From a virus, in the IMG/VR virus record IMGVR_UViG_3300043639_000021, positions 1 to 61,916 of that record: a stretch of 61,916 nucleotides of DNA. One strand, 5' to 3'. Under the pieces are notes generated by a model, which did no database searches, had not been told where the DNA came from, and worked only from the letters and a program-made list of their open reading frames with translations. The translations under genes and the position numbers were made by a program. Within the stretch, counting starts at the first letter, position 1. The number at the start of each line of letters is the position of its first letter. Shown one piece after another: positions 1 to 6,530 of the stretch.

Positions 1-795
1 GATCAGGTTCATCGGATCGGTGAACAGCCCGCTGGTCCCCAGCATCAGGGCAACCGGGGTCACCTTGCTGCCGTAGACGTAGACCGGGAGCAGCCCCTGC
101 ACCTGTGCGTCACCGAGTGCGGTCTGCCGTGCGCCGTACTGGTCACGGATCTCCGTCTCGTTGTCCACGGACACGAAGTGCGACATGGCACTGCGGTTCC
201 GCAGGTAGCGGGTGGGCATGGTCTTGAGCGCCTGCTTCACCGCCGCCTTGTCGAAGGCTCCGCCGACGTTCACCACGTTCGCGGTGGACATCTTCAGGTA
301 GCCGTCCTGCAACGCGAGATAGGGATCACCGATGTTCGTGGTGTCACCCTGAATCGCCAGTTCCTCCAAGTCGAGGGCGGCGCGTTCCGCGATCAGGTCC
401 ACGATGGTCTGGTGCAACCCACCCGCGCCGGTCTGGAGCGGCACGTTGACGTTGCCCTTCTCGATGTTGTCTTCCAGCACGTCGTAGGGGATGTTGACTT
501 CCGCGATGACTTCCTTCGTCTCCAACTGCACCTGACCGAGATCAGGCTTGGCCCGCAGTTCCGGCGGCAGGGCGATGGCGCTGACGGCAGGATGGAGGAT
601 GCGCGATCCGAAGCCGATCTTGTTGATCTTCATCTGCGGTGCGCCCATCGCCACGGTACGCACCGACGCCAAGAGCGTGGGCTGGTCAATGAGGGTCCGG
701 ATGAAGCGGTCGGTCTGCTCGGGATTCAGCTTGCCTGCGATCTCCAGATCACTCAGCGCCAGATCCGCTTTCTGGATGATGGCCTCGTTCGTCAT
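1..795 (-). CDS. Major capsid protein, HK97-like (partial, C-terminus off the left edge)
   Basis: The ATG at 795 follows a GGAGA ribosome site and the frame stays open to base 1, giving 265 visible codons. The protein starts MTNEAIIQKADLALSDL and contains IAEVNIPYDVLEDNIEKG and ALDLEELAIQGD, which resemble the long helix and E-loop/P-domain region of HK97-fold capsid subunits. It follows a scaffold-like gene and an XkdF-type protease gene, the usual order in tailed-phage head operons. It would form the icosahedral shell. The family call rests on motifs and gene order; a related shell protein of the same fold cannot be excluded. Confidence 0.82.
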   Translation of the reverse strand, partial: MTNEAIIQKADLALSDLEIAGKLNPEQTDRFIRTLIDQPTLLASVRTVAMGAPQMKINKIGFGSRILHPAVSAIALPPELRAKPDLGQVQLETKEVIAEVNIPYDVLEDNIEKGNVNVPLQTGAGGLHQTIVDLIAERAALDLEELAIQGDTTNIGDPYLALQDGYLKMSTANVVNVGGAFDKAAVKQALKTMPTRYLRNRSAMSHFVSVDNETEIRDQYGARQTALGDAQVQGLLPVYVYGSKVTPVALMLGTSGLFTDPMNLI

Positions 796-847
796 TGGGT
801 GTCTCCTGCCTTGAATTCAAAAACAACGGTTCAGAGCGATCTGGGTG

Positions 848-1975
848 TTACCGATTGCGCCGACGCAAGTACGCCGTGTCGAACGTGCCCGTGCGGGGAT
901 CGTCGTCCTTCTGGACCCGCATCCGCGTGCTGCCCGCCGGTCGATCTTCGGCCAGTGGCGGAGCCGTCACGGTGGCGTTCAGCTTCTGGGCCACAGTGTC
1001 AGCCTTCTGGACCACGTCGTCAAGGACTTTCTTCTGCATAACTTGTTCAGCAGCAACGGTTTCGAGCTTGGTGCTCAACCCCGTCAACTGCGTCGTGACG
1101 CCCTTGAGTGCGTCGAGGATCTCCGACTTGTACGCCTCATCCGGCGGCGGCTTCTGGTCGTCTTCCTCGTCCACGGGAGCCATCTCGGCGGGCGGATGGT
1201 TCTTGAGCCGCTTCGTCTTCTCGGCCTCCGTCTCGCCACTCTTGGTGGCACCGTTCTTCACCTTGTCGGAGTGGAGCTTCGTCTCCTTGTACGGGCTGTC
1301 GGCCTTCGCCACCGGCTCCTCGTCATCCTCGTCGTCCTTCTTCTCGTCGTCGCAGTCGCACTTCGCCACGATCTCCTTGATCGCCTCGTCCAGCTTGAAG
1401 CAATTGGTCGGCAGCACCGCCAACTGGTTCAGGTACTCGGCGTAGCTGACCAACGCGGCCTCGGCTTCGGCCTGCGGCGTCTCAGACTTGGTGACCGTGT
1501 GCTGCAACCGGTTGTGAAGAAGGGTGGTGGCCGTCTGAAGATCAGGCAGGAACCCATGCTCCTCGACCATTTCCCCGATCCACCCGGAGGGAATCTGGAG
1601 CCCACCCACGGTGACCAGCATCTGATCGCTCAGACGGACCACGTGCGTGTCACCCTTCGCCGGGTTCTGGACGAACACCAGCGTCTCGTCGTCCGACTTC
1701 TGCACCGTATTGGTGATGAAGCCGTGGTCGGTGATCGCCTGCTGCACTTGAGTGCCAGCCGCCTCGTTCTTCTGGGCAAAGACCACGAGTGCCGACACGT
1801 AGGGCTTCGCTGAGGCGTCCGACTTGAACACCGTGGTCAAATCAATGCCCATCATGCTCTCCTTATCACGTTTCAAGACCCGAAAAGGAATACGAGTCGC
1901 TGCGCGGTCCACCAGCGAGATGAAGCGGACATCCGCATCCCGCAACTGCTTCAAGTTGGTTCGGATCGTTGCCAT
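848..1975 (-). CDS. Scaffold-like capsid assembly protein
   Basis: This 375-residue protein lies between the prohead protease and the major capsid gene, where tailed phages keep the scaffold. Its N-terminus has RFISLVDRAATRIPFRVLKR, a stretch common at the start of phage XkdF-type or head assembly proteins. The middle and C-terminal parts are charged and low in complexity (CDCDDEKKDDEDDEE, then lysine-rich), followed by a helical segment near residues 290-350, as expected of a scaffold that lines the procapsid and is degraded on maturation. A second ATG at 1855, behind a strong AAGGAG, could give a shorter nested product starting MMGIDLTTVF. The function is inferred from position and composition. 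Confidence 0.6.
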   Translation of the reverse strand: MATIRTNLKQLRDADVRFISLVDRAATRIPFRVLKRDKESMMGIDLTTVFKSDASAKPYVSALVVFAQKNEAAGTQVQQAITDHGFITNTVQKSDDETLVFVQNPAKGDTHVVRLSDQMLVTVGGLQIPSGWIGEMVEEHGFLPDLQTATTLLHNRLQHTVTKSETPQAEAEAALVSYAEYLNQLAVLPTNCFKLDEAIKEIVAKCDCDDEKKDDEDDEEPVAKADSPYKETKLHSDKVKNGATKSGETEAEKTKRLKNHPPAEMAPVDEEDDQKPPPDEAYKSEILDALKGVTTQLTGLSTKLETVAAEQVMQKKVLDDVVQKADTVAQKLNATVTAPPLAEDRPAGSTRMRVQKDDDPRTGTFDTAYLRRRNR

Positions 1976-1980
1976 GAACG

Positions 1981-2568
1981 TTACCCCAAAATACGGACAG
2001 TATCAACCGAAGAAAAGCGGTGCCGGTGGCCTGCTGCATCTTGGGTGTGGGTGCCCGCAACAATCGAATGAGAATGACCGTTCACAACATCCGTCATGCC
2101 GCCTTTGAACTGGCCTCGCTCGTCATACGACACAAAGAACGTGTGCCAATGACCATCGTCCGACTTGCTGGTCAAGCCGGTGACCACCGGAGGGATCTCG
2201 ACATCAACCTCCATGTCGTGTCGCGTGACCAGTGCCTCCATGCTGAAGCCATTGATCTCCCCCTTCTTGATCGCGCCCCACAACACGGGATCAGGCACAT
2301 GGACTCCAACCACCCATGAACCGGGAAGAAAACGGGTGTCAGCAGCATCAGCAACAAAGGACTCCACGACGCTGGCACCGGTAATCAGCTTATTCCCGTG
2401 CATCACGTCGATCTGACCCATCTTGCCAGAACGCAGGAACGCATGGGCCATCTTCTGAATCTCGACGGCGGTCATGTACTCGCCCTGCGCGTCAGGACGG
2501 TTGGGGGCATAGACTTCCCCCAGAATCACCTGAAGCTCCTCGCTTTTGACGACCAGTGATTTTGTCAT
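1981..2568 (-). CDS. Prohead maturation protease, XkdF-like (peptidase S78_2 type)
   Basis: This 195-residue protein matches the XkdF-type serine protease layout: VYAPNRPDAQGEYMTAVEI near residues 19-37, a DVMHG histidine at about residue 57 and a NGFSMEA serine at about 109, which together suggest a His/Ser active site. Such proteases cut scaffold and capsid N-terminal arms during head maturation. The C-terminal 60 residues are unusually rich in histidine (GHSHS, AGHRHRF). The ATG at 2568 overlaps the TGA of the preceding gene (ATGA), so translation is probably coupled. The scaffold-like gene follows after 5 bases. Confidence 0.8.
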   Translation of the reverse strand: MTKSLVVKSEELQVILGEVYAPNRPDAQGEYMTAVEIQKMAHAFLRSGKMGQIDVMHGNKLITGASVVESFVADAADTRFLPGSWVVGVHVPDPVLWGAIKKGEINGFSMEALVTRHDMEVDVEIPPVVTGLTSKSDDGHWHTFFVSYDERGQFKGGMTDVVNGHSHSIVAGTHTQDAAGHRHRFSSVDTVRILG

Positions 2569-5066
2569 GCCAGCACCATCTCACGCTTCTTCACCCCAGC
2601 GGCGGGGAGGCCGAAGGCTTGCGTCCACTTCTTGGCGACGTGGTACACCTCGGACATCGTCAAATCCACCGTCACGACATCCATCTCCAAATCGTTGTCG
2701 AGATCGCCGTCCTCGGCATCCCGGCCCACGGCTGCGGCCCACGTGTGATGCCCGTCAATGACGTAGCCATCACTCGACACCGTGATTCGGGCCTTCTTTG
2801 GATCGCGTCCGGGGTGAATCATCATCCCGGCGACTTTCGCGCCTTCCATCTCCGCCTGACTGGCCTTGAGCTTCCGGGCAAGGATCTTGTCGTAGGAGTT
2901 GGTCTTGACGCCTGCCTGATCGAGATGCTTCAGGAACGCATCCGTCGCGTCCACTTCCCCATCGACCACCGGGAGCTTGGAGGCTTCGCTTCCGGGCACA
3001 GGATTCTTGGACTTGAACTGCGGCATCTCGATGCGAGGAATACCGTGGGGGAACTCCGCCGTCCGAATCTTCTCGGTGCAAAACAGACTGACGCCCTTGA
3101 CCGTCATGTTGCACACGTCAAAATTCGGAGCGTCCTTCCCCTGTTTCTTAGCCGCCAACGCAAACTCGCCCAATAACTTCAACACCGTATGCACGTCTTT
3201 GGTGTCTTGAATCTCGACGTTCTGCCCACGGAGTAACCGGACAGCGGCTTCCTCCGCCGTCTTACAGGAATGCACGGGCTGGCTGTTCCGCTTCTTCAAC
3301 TCCTTCTGCATTTCCTGTTGGGCAGGCGTTCCCGTTCCATGCGGCGTTCCCGTCGTCTCGGCGTCCGTGAACTGCCCGCCCTTCGGGCCGTCCTTCACCC
3401 GTGGATGCTGGCTCTCGTTCCACTTCAGCACTGACAGGTAATCCGGACTCTCTTCAGATTCATCAGACTCGGGTTCCACGGTCTGGCCGTACCACGGGTT
3501 GTCGAGATCCAACTGCAAGAGTCCATCGTATAGCTGAAAGACCTCGGCCTGCATCTCAGCCTTCCGCTGACGAGCGTCCTTCCAGTGTGGATCATCCGCT
3601 TTGGTAGCCGCCGTCATCTCCTGCTCTAACTCCGCCAGATGTTCGAAGTAGGCGTAGGTGTTTCGCACCGCAATGGCAGCATCTCCTACCGCTGCGGTGA
3701 TACGTCCGTTGCTCCCCGACTGAGTTTTCTTCCGCTTCTTGGCTCCGGGTTGCTTTTTCTCCGATTCCCCGGAGGACCGGATATCCCCGACCGCGAACAC
3801 TCCCGGCATCGAGGTTTCCAAATCACGATCTACCTCAAGAAACCCACCCTTCGGGCCAGTCTCGGATCGGCCCGTGCGGGCAATGCTGTCAGGGAGCCAT
3901 TCCGTGTTGGGGAGCCCACCCAGAAACAGGCCGACTTCATCAGCGGGAATCCGATCACCGCTTTTGAGCAGGAGAGAGGTGGCTTCGCCCTTGTCATTCG
4001 TCTCAAGGGTACCAATCTCATCGTGAATGACACGAATCTTGGGATTGCTCCGAATCTGACTACGCTGATAGTCGCTCATCCCCTTTTCCAAGGGAGAACG
4101 TGACAATACCGTGACTCGCTTGGCACCGGCATCAGCAGCCGCGAGTGCAGCCTGCGCGGCTCCGTTCGAACCGCCGACCACCACCACTTCCCCATCGACG
4201 CCTTCCGCCGCCAAGGTCTTCCCGTTGAGCACGTGAACGTCTTGAGAGTCCTCTCCGGGGAACCCTGCCCGACGTGGTCGGAGCCCTCCCGCCAAGATGA
4301 CCGTCCTCGACTGGATCACCTGTCCGTTGGACAGCGTCAAGGTCTTGATTTCCGTCTCGGGATCGTAGGTGATGTTGGATACCCGTACACCCAACAGCGT
4401 GTCAGCACGGCTCCGTTTCACCCCCGCGAACATCCCGTTGGCCATCTGTTCGCCGGACACACCTGCGGGGTACCCCGCTTGGGGATCGTTCTCAATCCGG
4501 GCAGAGAACTTGGCCTGTCCCCCCACCTCCGTACTGGCATCGATCAACAGCGTGTCATACCCTTCAACTCCGCCATGGATGGCCGCATTCATGCCACCCG
4601 GCCCTGCCCCGATCACCACGATGTCTCGGAGTCCACCGGGCTTGCCAATCCCCTCCAAGGCTACATTGCCGGGATCGACGTCCATCGAGTAGATCTCTTT
4701 GGTGATGGCAATCTGCTCGGTGACCAGTTCCTTCGCTCGGGGATGATCCGGCCTGTCCTTGTAGGACAGTAGCTCGTTGTTGAGAGTGGCCCAACGTTCT
4801 TTGATCTGCTCAAATCGCTTGGTCTGGGTGGCCTCAACGTCTTGGCTTCCGCCGACACCCACCAATTTCGGCTGCACAGGCGTGTCGCCACCCGCACCAC
4901 CAGCCTTCGCGAATTCCCCGCCATGCCCACCGGGGGAGCCGGTGGGTTGGCGCACGTAATCCCGCTTCAGCATGTGGGTCAGGGGAGGCAGGACTCGCCG
5001 CTCGGTGGGAAGCGGACGCTCCTGCTTCACCGCTGTGCGACTGGTAAAACCACTCGTGAAGGGCAT
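2565..5066 (-). CDS. Tagged head-locus protein: thioredoxin-reductase-like flavoprotein fused to a ParB-like domain
   Basis: This is an 833-residue protein. Residues about 145-470 form a two-dinucleotide-domain reductase: VVIGAGPGGMNAA for FAD near 152, GGQAKFSARIEND, VVVGGSNGAAQAA for NAD(P) near 297, and GVFAVGDIRS near 424, followed by GRITAAVGDAAIAV. The CxxC disulfide expected between the FAD and NAD(P) segments is absent, so it is a disulfide-less relative, not a true thioredoxin reductase. A lysine-rich insert follows GDIRS. Residue 547 starts a tag motif (KWNESQHPR...GGQF), and the C-terminus has DGYVIDGHHTWAAAV near 771, a ParB/sulfiredoxin-like signature. The N-terminus resembles the next gene (MP-TSGFTSR). 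The combination with a head operon is unusual. Confidence 0.72.
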   Translation of the reverse strand: MPFTSGFTSRTAVKQERPLPTERRVLPPLTHMLKRDYVRQPTGSPGGHGGEFAKAGGAGGDTPVQPKLVGVGGSQDVEATQTKRFEQIKERWATLNNELLSYKDRPDHPRAKELVTEQIAITKEIYSMDVDPGNVALEGIGKPGGLRDIVVIGAGPGGMNAAIHGGVEGYDTLLIDASTEVGGQAKFSARIENDPQAGYPAGVSGEQMANGMFAGVKRSRADTLLGVRVSNITYDPETEIKTLTLSNGQVIQSRTVILAGGLRPRRAGFPGEDSQDVHVLNGKTLAAEGVDGEVVVVGGSNGAAQAALAAADAGAKRVTVLSRSPLEKGMSDYQRSQIRSNPKIRVIHDEIGTLETNDKGEATSLLLKSGDRIPADEVGLFLGGLPNTEWLPDSIARTGRSETGPKGGFLEVDRDLETSMPGVFAVGDIRSSGESEKKQPGAKKRKKTQSGSNGRITAAVGDAAIAVRNTYAYFEHLAELEQEMTAATKADDPHWKDARQRKAEMQAEVFQLYDGLLQLDLDNPWYGQTVEPESDESEESPDYLSVLKWNESQHPRVKDGPKGGQFTDAETTGTPHGTGTPAQQEMQKELKKRNSQPVHSCKTAEEAAVRLLRGQNVEIQDTKDVHTVLKLLGEFALAAKKQGKDAPNFDVCNMTVKGVSLFCTEKIRTAEFPHGIPRIEMPQFKSKNPVPGSEASKLPVVDGEVDATDAFLKHLDQAGVKTNSYDKILARKLKASQAEMEGAKVAGMMIHPGRDPKKARITVSSDGYVIDGHHTWAAAVGRDAEDGDLDNDLEMDVVTVDLTMSEVYHVAKKWTQAFGLPAAGVKKREMVLA

Positions 5067-5717
5067 CTACGTGGATTTGGCCCGCTGCTGTTTTGCAAAC
5101 GACTCTTTGCTGATCCCGAAGGCACCCGTCGCCAGAAGATCATCCATGGACCCACGGTCCAGCATGTCACTCAGCAGACTGCGCCCTCCGCCTTTGGACT
5201 CTGTGGGCTTCGCCTCTGCGGCCTTGCGCTTCTGGTACGCCTCGTGTGCCTGTCGCGTTTCTTCGCGTTGCTTTCGATACGTCTCTTCATACGCCTGCTG
5301 AAGGGCCGCTTCCTTTTGCTTCTTCACGTCCGCTGGAGATTTCGGCGTATCAACGCCAGCCACGAACAGTCCACCGGGAGTCGCCACCGATTGCAGACTC
5401 TCCACCCACTTCCCGAATTTATCGCGCATCTGCTTCGGATCAAACTTCAACACCTCAGCGTACGACCGCTTCTCCGCCTGCTGCCGTTCCTTCCGTCGTT
5501 TGAAGCGACGGGTATCACGGGAGGAGTGTGGTCCCGGTGTCTGGTGTTCAGGGTTGACGGACTCGTTGTAGCCGATGCTGAAGGTGCAAACGGCATGCGG
5601 CTCGTAGCCGCCGCCCTTGGCCTTCACCTTCTCCACACACCTATGCCATTTAGCACTGTGGATGTGGCCCTCACCCTTGAGAGCCGCACGCGTCGTGAAT
5701 CCCGTAGACAGGGGCAT
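5067..5717 (-). CDS. Tagged head-locus protein with a paired-cysteine motif
   Basis: This 216-residue protein begins MPLSTGFTTRAALK, clearly related to the start of the neighbouring reductase fusion, so the two share a duplicated N-terminal module. It contains KWHRCVEKVKAK followed by GGGYEPHAVCTFSIG, a Cys/Cys pattern seen in other small phage head proteins, then a tag motif (VLKFDPKQMRDKFGKWV) near residue 89. The C-terminal half is a charged helix that may be a coiled coil. The gene abuts its neighbours with no gap. Function is unknown; it is probably a minor capsid component. Confidence 0.6.
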   Translation of the reverse strand: MPLSTGFTTRAALKGEGHIHSAKWHRCVEKVKAKGGGYEPHAVCTFSIGYNESVNPEHQTPGPHSSRDTRRFKRRKERQQAEKRSYAEVLKFDPKQMRDKFGKWVESLQSVATPGGLFVAGVDTPKSPADVKKQKEAALQQAYEETYRKQREETRQAHEAYQKRKAAEAKPTESKGGGRSLLSDMLDRGSMDDLLATGAFGISKESFAKQQRAKST

Positions 5718-5726
5718 CGTCAGCCC

Positions 5727-6305
5727 TTAGCTGAAGGACGACCGGCGGGTGGGATCCTTTGAGCCAAACATCTCACGGGCGTGCCGCCGCCGCTGCTCGT
5801 TGCTGAACTGAAACCCCGGCCCTGCGGGGTTCTCGAAAGGCAAATTCGTGGCCTTTGCTGGTGGACTCCCGGCCTTATAAGGCAACTTCTCCACTCGGGA
5901 CTCGTCCATACCTCTCCTGAAGGGCAGATTCTCGTAAGAATCCACCGTTCGTGCCTTGGCCTTGCGCTCCAATTCAATGAGCGTAGTATTGGTTTCGACT
6001 TCCTTCGTGCGGGCCTTGGCCTTGCGTTCCAACTCAATGAGCGTGGGATTCGTCTCCGTCACCCCGTAGTCGAACCGGCTCAGAAACCCCTTGACCATAC
6101 CTTTGAGCTTCTGGCCAAACGCGCCCGTCGTGGGGGCTCCCATGGTGCCACCCGGACGCCCTCCACCGCTGGGAGCAAATCGGCCATCGGACCCGTGGTT
6201 GGGGTTGTACTTCAGCACCCGTTCATAAGGAAGGGTAGCAACAGGCTTCTCGTCCGGGTGTTCCAGCGCGTGGCGTGACATCACGGCTGAGGTATGAATG
6301 GGCAT
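5727..6305 (-). CDS. Tagged head-locus protein with an internal 17-residue duplication
   Basis: I place the start at ATG 6305, preceded by GGAGCC, because the upstream extension of the frame crosses a palindrome and a promoter. The 192-residue product carries a tag motif (VLKYNPNHGSDGRF) near residue 30, then a glycine-rich linker. Two near-identical copies of TLIELERKAKART stand side by side near residues 85-120. No enzymatic domain is visible. The gene has its own likely promoter at 6340-6368, with a palindromic site in the leader, so it can be transcribed apart from the long operon. Confidence 0.6.
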   Translation of the reverse strand: MPIHTSAVMSRHALEHPDEKPVATLPYERVLKYNPNHGSDGRFAPSGGGRPGGTMGAPTTGAFGQKLKGMVKGFLSRFDYGVTETNPTLIELERKAKARTKEVETNTTLIELERKAKARTVDSYENLPFRRGMDESRVEKLPYKAGSPPAKATNLPFENPAGPGFQFSNEQRRRHAREMFGSKDPTRRSSFS

Positions 6306-6313
6306 GAGGCTCC

Positions 6314-6327
6314 TGCACTTGATTGCA
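6314..6327. repeat. Palindrome TGCACTTGATTGCA in a leader
   Basis: 14/14 match to TGCAMTYRAKTGCA. It lies between the -10 box at 6340-6345 and the ribosome site of 5727-6305. Confidence 0.8.
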
Positions 6328-6339
6328 ACCGGTGTGCGT

Positions 6340-6368
6340 AGTGTACAGGAGGGGGGAGGATGCAACAA
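6340..6368 (-). promoter_or_regulatory. Weak promoter for 5727-6305
   Basis: Minus-strand TTGTTG (6363-6368), 17 bases, TACACT (6340-6345). Confidence 0.45.
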
Positions 6369-6530
6369 CTATTTTCTGGGCACCCACAGGGTGGGGACCA
6401 GTAGCTCCTTGGCCCGCTCCGGATGCACGTTCATCGTGGTCACCAGATGCCGGTAGGCTCGTGGTTTCGCCACTGGTTTCGCCATCAACGGTGCAAGGGA
6501 CCGAGTGATCGGCTTGGTCGTAATCGTCAT
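6369..6530 (-). CDS. Small basic hypothetical protein (53 aa)
   Basis: The ATG at 6530 overlaps the TGA of the large Mu F fusion gene as ATGA, a coupling pattern repeated through this operon, and the frame closes with TAG at 6369. The product starts MTITTKPITRSLAPLMAKP and ends TLWVPRK. It is basic, has no cysteine and no recognisable domain. The stop/start overlap is the main reason to accept it. Confidence 0.55.
   Translation of the reverse strand: MTITTKPITRSLAPLMAKPVAKPRAYRHLVTTMNVHPERAKELLVPTLWVPRK

Noticed and set aside
178-1041. Long plus-strand open frames opposite the capsid and scaffold genes
   Set aside because: They are antisense shadows in high-GC DNA; the minus-strand frames have ribosome sites, recognisable domains and stop/start overlaps.
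2565-5066. True thioredoxin reductase
   Set aside because: The redox CxxC is missing although the FAD and NAD(P) loops are kept.
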